64,000 nt of DNA, taken from assembly GCA_037176725.1 (NCBI GenBank), contig JAZBRS010000057.1, forward strand, positions 91,347,501 to 91,411,500, written 5' to 3'. The DNA comes from Posidonia oceanica. Taxonomy: Eukaryota; Streptophyta; Magnoliopsida; Alismatales; Posidoniaceae. Positions 41,883 to 52,169 of this stretch are shown in pieces. Below the pieces are notes generated by a model, which was not told the DNA's origin, searched no databases, and saw only the letters and a list, made by a program, of their open reading frames with translations. A program made the position numbers and the translations under genes. The first letter of the stretch is position 1, and each line of letters starts with the position of its first letter.

Positions 41883-42797
41883 CCGAAAGCGGCCCCGTTG
41901 CAGATGCCCTTCTCCCACTTGCATTCTCACCTCTTGCAACCTCTATTTCAAATCATCATCATCATCCTTTCAACTCCTGCATCCCTTCCTTTCGAATCAT
42001 CATCGTCATCCTCTCAAGCATTGTACCTTCGGCCCGGTGATGAAAACCGGAAGTGCTTGCCTGCTCTGGAAAGAGTCACCCTACCTCACCTGGCACTACT
42101 CAGATGTCTTAGCTAGTGAGGGAGCCACCACCAACGAGGACAGGCGAACCGCCTAATTTCGCAAGGACATACACCTCTGAGGGAGAAAAAATGTTAGGAT
42201 GTGAGTCTGGAAAAAGCGAGAGTAAACACCTAGGTTTGGGCACATCCAAGGAACAAAAGACGAAGACAGAAGCCGGCCCTAGAGATAGGGGTGTGCAGTC
42301 TAACTCTGCTCCTCCTACCCATCACACAGCAGACCCAAAACCTAAATCCATTACAATCCAAGCACCCTTCTTTTGCCACCAAAATGGGGATAGCAAAAGC
42401 CTAAAAAAAAAAAAAAGAGAAAAGCAAAACAACAAGCAAAAAAAAGAAAAGAGATGGAACAAAAACCAAAAAAAAAAAGGAAAAAAAAGCAAGCAAAGCA
42501 AAAAACAAGAAAAAAAAGGCAAAATGTAGCCTGAAAAACATAGGCACCGCTATCCCCCATGCCTCACTAGAGATCCCCAGCATGTCAAGCCTAAAAGGGT
42601 CTACCACATCCCTTCAAGAGCGAACACTCACCCTTCTCCTGGCTAGGGGTAGAGAAAGACTGCATACCTATGAGGGAGAAATCAATCAAAAAAAAAGAGA
42701 GCTGAAAGAATAGGTGTAGGTCCTGAGAGTGTGGCCAGTAGCCTGTCCTCACCACACCACCACCTGTATAATGCCAACAACCCGTTCCGGAGAGCCA
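41883..42797 (+). other. Spacer after gag-pol of B, with A-rich tract
   Basis: Noncoding, homologous to 12653-11740 of A. An A-rich run at 42403-42530 is kept in both elements. It is interrupted at 42803 by the solo LTR. Confidence 0.6.
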
Positions 42798-42802
42798 CCA
42801 GC
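42798..42802. repeat. Target-site duplication of the solo LTR, left copy (CCAGC)
   Basis: CCAGC precedes the TG end of the solo LTR and recurs at 47534-47538. Element A shows the unoccupied homologous site near 11727. Confidence 0.93.
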
Positions 42803-45800
42803 TGTAGTAATCCCGGTGTTCGGATCGTCCATGCACGATGCCAAAGCTCGCGTGCACCGATCGGAATCAGGCTCACTATAAGCAGCTATGTCCGAGAAGG
42901 AAGACCTAACTCGAAAACATTTAAAAAAGGGAAAAAGGGAAAGAAAAGAAGAAGATAAGACAAAATCGGAGTCGCCACCAAGTCTATTAAATCGGAAGAC
43001 GAGGAAAACCGGGGAAATGCGCGAATAATCACGCAAAACCAAGCAAAAGATGCAAAGCAAAGCAATGCAAAAGAAATAAGATGCAAATGAATGCAAATGA
43101 TGTGACTCGTGCCTAGGACAAGGGCAATATGGTCATTGCGGGCCAAGAGAGGGTAAGGACTCCTGTTACGCGCGGGGAAGGTGTTAGGCACCCCCGACAC
43201 GCCCGAGAATCGGTCTTTCTAGGCTTACGCTCGCATATGCAGAGAAATGCAGACTTTGAATGCCTAAGTGCCAATGAATGCCTGTCTAAATGCTCAAAGG
43301 TGTGCTCTAAGTGATGAAAGACGATGCAAGGAAGTAAACGTGCAATCTAAGCGCTCAGCAACGCTGTCTGTGTTCCGAATCGGGCGAAACCTGGCTCGTG
43401 AGAACTCCGGGCAGTAAGCATCATCGCCTTATATGCAAATGCGGACGATAAAACAAAACGGCGAGAAAACCATGCAAGGCGATCGACATGCGAGGGAAAA
43501 CGGCGTAAAACAGTGCGAGGAACGAAAGAAGTATGCAAAAAGATGCGAGAACATGGTTGACATGCAAAATGGGGCAAGAAATGGAACAAGAACGCAAAAC
43601 CGTGCGAGAAAACGAAAGAAGGGCGCAAAACTGGGCAAGAAAACACCAGGGCACGCAAAACGGAGCGGGAAAACAAGACTGCGCGCAAAACGAGGTGGGA
43701 AAACTAAAGGGCACGCAAAACGGTGCAAAACAGAGAGGCGGCGCGCAAAACGGAGCGAGAAAACTTGAAAACACGCAAAACGAGGCGAAAAAACTAAAGG
43801 GCACGCAAAACGGTGCAAGACAAAGAAGCGGCGCGCAAAATGGAGCGAGAAAACTTGAAAACACGCAAAACAAGGCGAAAAAACTAAAGGGCACGCAAAA
43901 CGGTGCAAGACGAAGAGGCGGCGTGCAAAACGGAGCGAGAAAACTGGAAAACACGCAAAACGAGGGGAAAAAACCAAAGGACACGCAAAACGGTGAGAGA
44001 AAACAAGACTGCATGCAAAACGAGGCGAAAAAAACTAAAGGGCACGCAAAACGGTGCGAGAAAACAAGACTGCACGCAAAACGAGGCGAAAAAACTAAAG
44101 GGCACGCAAAACAGTGCGAATGGCATGCAAATGAATGCAGTGCAGAGGTTCAGGAGGACATACCTGGAGATCCGGGAGTCTGATCGGAGATCTGCTTGGT
44201 CCATGCTGAAGAGCGCTTCGCTGCGGTCGCCTGGGCAGCTTACTTGAGGAGATCCAACGGTCGGATTGGAAGATATCGCAGCTTCGGAGCGGAAGGACCA
44301 GAATAAGGGAGAAGAACAGATCTAAGTGTCCAGGGGGTCCTAAGGGTGTGCTGAAGGTCCTCCCAAGTGAAGGGGAGTTAAAAGTGCTTAGTGTATGCGA
44401 AGGGGAGCTAAAATACAAGATTAAAATGGATGCAGAATGCATGCAAAACCAGAAAAGACAAGGAAAAGCCATTTGGGAAGAACAGGGGTTTAAAAGCATT
44501 TTTGAAAAAGAAAGGGGCTAAAATGCAAATTTTCCAGAAAACAGGGGTTCTGGGGAGTCCGGGAATGCAAGTGGAGGGTCTACATGCAATTTTTGCAAAC
44601 ATAGGAGCTAAAATGCAACTTGGGGGCAAAACAGTCTTTTCACATGATTTTTCAAAAGATGCAAGGCTCTATGTGTGATTTTCATATCATGCAGGGGTCA
44701 AATATGCAATCTCATATGGAAAACATGCCCTGAAAAATAGATTACAGGACTGCAATGTGATTTTTAAAAAGATCAGGGTCAAAAATGCAATGTAATGAGC
44801 TAAAAATGCATGCAAGAGTTACTGTCCATTTAAAATGGACCTATATGCAAAAATGAAAAAACAGAGGGGCAAAAGTGCAATGCATCAACCAAAAATTAAA
44901 ATCAAAACCTAAGTTACTACAGTGTGTTAGACCTAAATGAAAAAACAGAAACATGCAGGGACTTAGAATGCAATGCAGCATGGTAAAATGCATGTAATTA
45001 AACAGACTGATTTAAAACAGGACCTAAGTGCAATAATGTAAAGCAGAGGGGCTAAAGTATAATATTTTATAACTGAAACACACAGCAAATGGACTATCAT
45101 GCAAATACAGAAAAATACAAACAGTTCATGCAATTTAATATGGTTTTAATTCAAAGTTGAATGAATTTAAACAGATGAAGGAGCTAAGTGCAAATAATTA
45201 AAACTATGAGGTGGAAATGCAATATGTGGTAAAGTTACTAAGATAAGGAAAAAATAAAAAAAAAAAGTGGCTTACTGTAGCATGCGGGTGTTTCGCCGGA
45301 GAAGATGGAGGGCTGACGCCGGCGAGCTGTTGCACGGCGGAGGAGGCGGCGGAGCGGCTTGCTGGCGGCTCGGCTGGCCTGTGGGAGGTCCGGCGGAGGC
45401 ACGGCGAGGTTTGGGCGGGCCTGTGGAGCGGCGTGGCGGCGCGGGAAGGCGGCGTGGCCGCTGCTCCGGCGAACGGCGCCGGGGAAGAAGGCCAACTCCG
45501 GCGAGCTGCTGCGGGCGCTACGGAGCTCGAAACGCGAAAATAAAAATATGGGGTTGGACGGGAGAACGAGACGGATCTAGTGGTGGGCTCGGATAAATTT
45601 TTCGTGCGCCGAAGTGGTCGCAGAAAAATGGAGAAGTTTGGCTGTTTTCCTCTCTCTCCTCTTCCTCTTTTCTTCTGATTTCTCTCCTCTCTCTCTGGCT
45701 TCTGGGTTGGGGACGGGTATGGTGGAGGTCTGGAGAGATGATGGAGGCTGTGGTATGGTGGGAGTGGGCTGTGTTGTGGAGGTGTTGGCTGTGGGTTGCT

Positions 45801-47533
45801 TGTTGGGGAGTTGGCCGGAAAAACAAAAAAAAAAAAAAAAAAAAAAAAACCGGAGGAGAGGGGGGCTGTTGGTGTTGGGTTATGGTGGTTGTGATCTGAT
45901 GGTTGTGTTGGAGAAAAAAAGAGAAGGAGAAGTGGCTGGAGTGATGATCTGTTGGGTGGAGAAGAGAGGAGGAAGAAGAGAGAGTGGAGGAGAGGAGGTT
46001 GGCTGTTGGTTGCTTTTAGAAGGAGTGAAAAAAAAGAGAGAGGGGGGGACGGCTGTTGGTGGAGGTCTCCCAAGAAGATGTGAGGGCTTTTGTCCTTTTA
46101 AATGGGGATGGGATTAGGGTTTTAGGGTTTTAAGGCTCTCTTTGCTTTTAATTTGTTTTTTTATTTTGATTAAATGTTTGTTAAGTCTTTTAAGTTGTTT
46201 TTTTTTTTTTTTTTAATTATGTTTTTCTTGTTAAGTGCTTAGGATGTTAATTAGGATTTTTAAGATTTATTTTTAGGTTAATTAGAGTGGGTTTTGGGCT
46301 TTTTAGTTCTAGTCTTTTATGTTTTTCTCCTTTAAGTCTTTTGAACTATGTTTTTTTTTTATTTTTATTTGTTAATTCTTCTTGATATTTTTTAGTTGGT
46401 TTTTTCCTGGTTTGATTAAGTGTTCTTAAGTCTTCCAATTGTATTTTCTTTTTCTTTTAATTAAGTTTTATGTTATTTTCTTATGTTCATTAGGTTAAGT
46501 CTTTTGTTTTCTTTAATTACCTGTTTTAGTATTTGATTTTCAATTCTTCTTTTTAGGGTTTGTTTTTTTTAGCTCTTTTAGTGGGGTTTTTATCTTTGGT
46601 AGGTTCTGACTTTATTTCAATTTTTTACTTGATTTTACAGTATTTTGTTTTAGTTTGTTTTGCATTTTTTAGTTTGCATTCTTGATTTTCTATTTTAGCT
46701 TGGTTTAGTTAAGTTTAAGGTTTCCAATTGTTCGTTTAATGTTTTTAATTATTTTTCTTAGAGTTTTGGTTTGTTTCTCTTATGTTTTAGAGTTTTGGAG
46801 ATTTTTAAGGCTTTTCATGGACTTTAGCAAGGGAAAGGAAGAGGAAAGGAGAAGGAAGGAGAAAAGGGAAAAAAGGGGAAATAAAGGAGAAAAGAGATGA
46901 GTTGGAGGAAACAATTTTTAAAAATTAAGGAAAATGCTAAAAATAAAGTAAAAATAGAAATAAGATAGAGAAGAGATAGAAGCACAAAGGGGGCCCACAG
47001 CCAGGCAAGAAAGTGGGAGAAAAGGGGATGAAAAGGAGGAGGATAATCAGGAGAGAGAGAGGAGAGAGAAAATGATAGTTCAGGAGAGAGAAAACGATAA
47101 TTTGGCCAAAAGGGGGGCTTAGAGGTCTCGGAAAGGGGTGAAATTCGGTGAGTGGGTAGTCTAGGATTTGAGGTGTTGGTCCTAAAGTTTTGGTTTGATT
47201 CTAAGGAGGTTTTGGAGGGGTTTCAAGGTGTAGAAAAAGGGTATTTTTGCCTGAGTTTCCTAGGGTTTTTGGGAAGGGTCTGGTTTGAGATTTTGCAGGC
47301 TTTTTGGTGGGTTTGCTAAGTCAGGGATGGTGAGTTTTCCTATGGATTTTGGATAGTTTTCGGGTTCGGGAAAGGGGTGTAGGCTCAGGTCAAGTTTAGG
47401 CTCGTTTTGAGGAGTAGGATGAAAAGAATTGTGTAAGTTTTAACATAGGTTTGGGTTTAGGTATTGGTTTGGTCCAGAAGCCACCAGAGAGAGAGACTCC
47501 ACCAATTTAGCCTGTCAAAATGGGGTGTCTACA
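42803..47533 (-). mobile_element. Solo LTR (4,731 bp) of a related Tat/Ogre subfamily
   Basis: Minus-strand LTR reading TGTAGACACCCC...GATTACTACA, with a 5-bp target duplication and no internal region, so left by LTR-LTR recombination. It shares with A and B the conserved block (43150-43240), the exon-like block ending CCAG/GTATGT (44164), the TGCAT-rich middle and the T-rich region, but is otherwise diverged. Long CT/GA and GC-rich stretches produce ORFs (for example 45204-46073) that I do not take as genes. A 26-nt A run starts at about 45825. Confidence 0.93.
43500..44130 (-). repeat. Expanded tandem array in the solo LTR, 90-bp higher-order period
   Basis: The GGGCACGCAAAACGGTGCAA word (plus strand) recurs at 43709, 43799 and 43889, giving a 90-bp period made of two related half-units. 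Shorter variants flank it on both sides. It is the expanded form of the short array in the LTRs of A and B. Confidence 0.88.
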
Positions 47534-47538
47534 CCAGC
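47534..47538. repeat. Target-site duplication of the solo LTR, right copy (CCAGC)
   Basis: Matches 42798-42802. B sequence resumes directly after it. Confidence 0.93.
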
Positions 47539-47922
47539 AAGCCAAGAGTCTAGGTAGGGCCTAGTGAGTCAGGGACCACTCCCTTCCTTTGCAGCAGGCA
47601 TCAAAGCACTCCGTATGCTGAGGGCATCCAAGCATACTCATCCATCCAAGCATACTACTCATCTTCATAAGCATATCACCTGCATCATGCATACATGCAT
47701 CTTCCTCTTTCATTCCTTTCCTCTTCCATCAATCTCTCCGCTCTGCAACACGCTCAGGCCCTGAGGCAGTACTTCTCCCCAGCAGAGCGCATTGACGACA
47801 CTCAAGCTGCGCCGGTCCAGATCTCCTGCCGGCCCTCGCCCCCGCATTCGCCGGACTGCTGCCAATTCCCTTTGTTTATTTATGCTTAACTGCCATGTTC
47901 TGTTATCAACTGCTGAATACAT
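47539..47922 (+). other. Spacer before the DUF7745-like ORF of B
   Basis: Remaining part of the pol-to-ORF spacer, colinear with 11333-11725 of A. No gene is seen. The CATATGG at its end supplies the ATG of the next ORF. Confidence 0.55.
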
Positions 47923-49258
47923 ATGGAACTACTTTATCAGCCTCAGTTTCTGTTTGTTGTCAAAGAATATACGCCTGCGAGATCTGACTGTTTATTGATA
48001 GCAGGTACTTTCAAGCTTCTGCAGCTATCTGCCTGTCCCTCTGCAATCAGCGTAATGGGCTTTCCTACTCTGCTAACTCTTGCACACTGCTCGGCAGCCC
48101 TGCGAGAATGGATCAGCAGGCTCACTCTACAAGACTATGAACAGCTGCGCCTGTGGGGCATACCAACCAAGCTGCTGAAGGCTGCTGATGTGGAGGTCAG
48201 CCGCCACCTTTTGTGTGCCGCCGTAAGATTCTGGAAGCCGGCGCATCATGTCTTCCGTTTCAACAAGACTGAGCTGACACCTACACTGGAAGAGGTGCGT
48301 CGGATCTGCGGCTTTTCAAAGATCATGGGGCCACCTATTTTCATGAGGCGCGACGGATACCTCCAGGTCCTGAGCCAGCTAACTGGGCTCCTCACTCGAA
48401 CCTGCCAACAAAAATTAATCTGCACCAGCGGGCCTGAACCTATGCTTCGCCTTGCGCCCTTCGATGATATCTTGAACAAGCGTGCAGAACTCGGAGATGA
48501 GCTGTGGCTCCGAGGATTTGTTATCTGCTTCCTGGGCGAGCTGATCTTTACTCATGGCCGACTAACGGTGGCCATTGAGGTTGCAGAAATTGCATTAACT
48601 GTGGTGACCCAGCACATAGACCTGGCACCAGTTGTCCTGGCAGAGACCTATCGCGGGCTGGACCGCATCTCTCATCGCTGCCCGCCACTTCCACGGTTGC
48701 GGAGCACTCATACAAGTCTGGCTAACCGCACACTTAGAAATGGACCTTCTGCGCCCTCAAGTGCATGCCTTTGAAGCCTACTGCAGCAGCGCCCGTGCCA
48801 AGACTGAAAAGAGCGTCAAAGAAGAATACGAGAGGCTGTCAGCACTGACTGACGACGCTATAACCTGGCGTATTGTCCCCTCTGCAGCAGAGCCATTCAC
48901 TGTCTTCTTCAGCGCGCGTGACATGCGGCTGATCATTCTTCCAGGTTTCACAGCAGGCGTAGAGTACCATCCAATAAGGGTCATGCGCCAGTTCGGCTTC
49001 CGGCAGGGCGCCTTCATTGACAGTACAGCGCCCGAGCTTCTACAGATGTACCCTCTCAGCACAACTGCCCCAACCAAGAAGCTCGCTAGTCTGATGCAGC
49101 ATGGGGTCCAATCTACAGACATTGCAGCTGTGAGAGGTGTAGGATGCACCCCTGAGTATGAAGCTGAAGTCCGACAGCTTTGGCCTATCACTGAAATTCC
49201 GCCAGGCGGCCCGTTGTTCCCCGACTCCCGGCAGTCGAAGAAGGCCCGAGTTGACTAG
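47923..49258 (+). pseudogene. DUF7745-like extra ORF of element B, one frameshift
   Basis: Colinear with the 446-residue ORF of A. The first frame runs 47923 to about 48680. One extra C in a C run near 48682 (CTGCCCGCC against CTGCCGCC in A) shifts the frame, and the rest continues in the frame ending at 49258. Motifs kept: FWKPAHHVFRFNKTELTPTL, VVLAETYRGLDRISHRC, HGCGALIQVW, EYHPIRVMRQFGF. Apart from this single indel there is no stop, in contrast to gag-pol, which has seven lesions in a region about six times longer. Confidence 0.82.
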
Positions 49259-49800
49259 GCCCTTGTGCAACCATCATATGGTCTTCTTTTAGACTATGTT
49301 GTACATTTCTGGCCTACCACAGGCATTGTACTCACCAAGTTTTATCAATGAAAAAAACTGTTTCTGCTTTCTGCTCGCACATCAAGATTCTTTGCTGTAT
49401 TGCATATCATTATCATCACCATCTTGGGCCCTCTAACCAGACTTGCAGACATCACAACGCAGCAAAGTCCTCAGCACCCAATCTGGAGTCCGGAGCCTCT
49501 GCGGACCCGCGTCGTCAAGCTACGCCATCTGGCGTCCCCAGCTGGTCGCCCCCAGCTGGATCATCATCCCCAGCTGAGTCCCCAGCAGGCTGGCACCCCA
49601 AACTGCTCGGCGAAAGGTCCGTCAACCTGTCATCCTCCTCAGCTGATCATCCCCAGCTGAGTCCCCCTGCGGGCTGGCAACCCCAAACTGCTCGGCGAAA
49701 GGTCCGTCAACCTGTCATCCTCCTCAGCTGATCATCCTCAGCTGAGTCCCTAGCGGGCTGGTACCCCCAAACTACTCGTCTGACAAGCACGACAATCTTG
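49259..49800 (+). repeat. 3' UTR of B: short spacer and array 3 equivalent
   Basis: Sense-strand counterpart of A's 9121-9990. Copies of GGCACCCCAAACTGCTCGGC then GAAAGGTCCGTCAACCTG occur around 49590 and 49675, separated by CAGCTG-rich stretches. Confidence 0.75.
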
Positions 49801-49939
49801 TCATCTCCCTCTGCTTTCGATGCCAAGGACGCGTTGGCCAGCCCTTGGTGTCATCCCGACACCAGGGGCATCTTTTGATCGCCCCTTGGTATCATTCTTC
49901 CCCTCTTTCCCCTATGATATTCCTGGTGTCATAGGATGA
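49801..49939 (+). repeat. Long inverted repeats in 3' UTR of B
   Basis: Stem CCCTTGGTGTC/GACACCAGGGG (49843-49867) and stem CCTATGATA/TGTCATAGG with loop TTCCTGG (49911-49935). Both are counterparts of A stems. Relative to A they differ by paired substitutions and by U-G pairs in the sense RNA. Confidence 0.8.
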
Positions 49940-50660
49940 TTTCTTCTCATCATTACCTCATCCCCTCTTTGCCGGCCGATAAGTCCGATATCTTATCAAT
50001 CAATCATTCTCATCATTACCTCACCCCCTCTTTATCTCATCATTACCTCATCCCCCTCTTTATCTCATCATTACCTCACCCCCTCTTTATCTCATCATTA
50101 CTTCATCCCCCTCTTTATCTCATCATGATCTCATCCCCTCTTTATCTCATCATTACCTCATCCCCTCTTTGCCGGCCGATAAGTCCGATATCTTATCAAC
50201 CAATCATTCTCATCATGATCTCATCCCCTCTTTATCTCATCATGATCTCACCCCCCTCTTTAGCAATAGTTCTCATCATGATCTCACCCCCTCTTTAGTA
50301 GTAATTCTCATCATGATCTCATCCCCCTCTTTAGCAATAGTTCTCATCATGATCTCATCCCCCTCTTTAGCAGTAATTCTCATCATGATCTCACCCCCTC
50401 TTTAGCAATAGTTCTCATCATGATCTCATCCCCCTCTTTAGCAATAGTTCTCATCATGATCTCATCCCCTCTTTAGCAGTAATTCTCATCATGATCTCAC
50501 CCCTTCTTTAGCAATAGTTCTCATCATGATCTCATCCCCCTCTTTAGCAATAGTTCTCATCATGATCTCATCCCCCTCTTTAGCAATAGTTCTCATCATG
50601 ATCTCACCCCCTCTTTAGCAGTAATTCTCATCATGATCTCGTCCCCTCTTATCATCAATC
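49940..50660 (+). repeat. 3' UTR array 2 of B, about 36-bp units
   Basis: Units read TAGTTCTCATCATGATCTCA then TCCCCCTCTTTAGCAA, with shorter TCATCATTACCTCA versions first. GGCCGATAAGTCCGATATCTTATC hairpins occur at about 49975 and 50177. The ORFs across it are repeat translations. Confidence 0.9.
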
Positions 50661-51610
50661 ACATTCTAGGCTGATATCCGAAACTATCAAACAATCAAGC
50701 ACTCTCAGGCTGATATCCTAAACTATCTGCTCAGGCTGATATCCTAAACTATCTGCTCTCAGGCTGATAACCTAAACTATCATCTGGGCCGATCCATGGT
50801 TGGCCCACAGTTGTGTTATACAGCTGACATCCAGTAACTGTCCCTTGCAATTGCGGTTTCCAGTTGATAGGTCTGTAAACTATCCTCCAGTTGATAGGTC
50901 TGTAAACTATCCACCAGTTGATAGGACTGTAAACTATCGCTAGGCTGATATCCTAAACTATCACCAGCAATTGCATTATGCGGCTGATATCCAGTAACTA
51001 TCCCTCATCATTGCGCGTTTCCAGTTGATAGGTCTGTAAACTATCCGCCAGTTGATAGGTCTGTAAACTATCCGCCAGTTGATAGGTCTGTAAACTATCC
51101 GCCAGTTGATAGGACTGTAAACTATCACGCGCAATCATGTTATACGGCTGACATCCAATAACTGTCCCTCGCAATGCCGTTTCCAGTTGATAGGACTGTA
51201 AACTATCCTCCAGTTGATAGGTCTGTAAACTATCCGCTGGTTGACAGGACCGTAAACTGTCGCTCCAGTTGATAGACTGTAAACTAGACGGCATTTGCGT
51301 TATACGGCTGATATCCAGTAACTATCACTCATGGTTTGTGGCTTCCAGTTGATAGGTCAGTAAACTATCCGCCAGTTGATAGGTCTGTAAACTATCCGCC
51401 AGTTGATAGGTCTGTAAACTATCCGCCAGTTGATAGGACTGTAAACTATCCCACACAACCATGTTATACGGCTGATATCCAGTAACTATCACTCACAACT
51501 GCTTCCGGTTGACAGGACCGTAAACTGTCATTCCAGGCTGATAACCTAAACTATCACTCCCGGTTGATAGGACCGTAAATTATCCGGACGATAAGCCCGT
51601 CACCTTATCA
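50661..51610 (+). repeat. 3' UTR array 1 of B: hairpin units in stem-enclosed blocks
   Basis: Sense units CCAGTTGATAGGTCTGTAAA then CTATC, variants with GACAG/CTGTC, and spacers GTTATACGGCTGATATCCAG then TAACTATC. Closing stems: 50847-50854/50967-50974, 51010-51018/51127-51135, 51171-51180/51288-51298, 51330-51341/51451-51463. They match four of the five blocks of A; A's block at 8061-8166 is missing. Confidence 0.88.
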
Positions 51611-52085
51611 CCTTTTTTGGCGTGGCCTTGTCCCAGGAAGGCAAAGTCACGCAAACCCCTTTTGCGATAGGAGAGTTGGCCTCTCTCCCCTCGCGCCCTT
51701 TTTCTTTTCTGCTAGCTTGCTCCCCGGGCGGGGACAAGCTGCACCCTGTTTTTTCCCCACTTTGTCGCGCAAGTCTGGCCTCCCTGCCAGATCCTCGCGC
51801 CACATCGCGCCTTTCTATCATTCCTCTTGCATCATCTTAGCACTTCCCCAGCTAGCACTGCATATTACTTTAGCATCATCACCATCACTTGCATAGCATC
51901 AGCATCTGTTCTAGCTGCACTAACTTTTATGCTAACTTCTGCATTGCATTTGCATTAGCATGCATTGCACTTAGCATCATCCATCTGCACCTAGCATCTT
52001 GCATTGCGGCAACGGGCTACGATCTTCGGTGCATCCGCCGAATAAGTAGCTCACGCCCATAGCAAACCGCTGCTCCCCGCCGGTC
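51611..52085 (+). other. 3' UTR of B next to the PPT hairpin
   Basis: Noncoding, colinear with A 6833-7310. A hairpin GCTAC...GTAGC enclosing TTCGG...CCGAA at 52016-52050 is identical in A. The rest is GCAT-rich. Confidence 0.55.
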
Positions 52086-52169
52086 AGATGGGGTGTCTTG
52101 TCAACCCTGAGCAGCGGCCTCGCTCCGCTTGACCTTGCTCAGGGAGGGGCATCTGTTGACACCCCATCT
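52086..52169 (+). other. Conserved three-stem hairpin at the PPT/3' LTR junction of B
   Basis: Outer 12 bp 52086-52097 with 52158-52169, middle CCCTGAGC (52105-52112) with GCTCAGGG (52137-52144), inner AGCGG (52113-52117) with CCGCT (52125-52129). Compared with A, changes fall in the inner loop and the bulge only. The 3' arms contain the start of the PPT and bases 5-16 of the LTR. Confidence 0.75.
52137..52153 (+). other. Polypurine tract of element B
   Basis: GCTCAGGGAGGGGCATC directly before the TG of the 3' LTR, identical to A's. Confidence 0.8.

Noticed and set aside
45204..46073. 289-residue ORF in sense of the solo LTR
   Set aside because: Low-complexity Pro/Ser/Phe translation of a CT-rich leader with a poly-Phe run. 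It is not kept in the LTRs of A, B or C.
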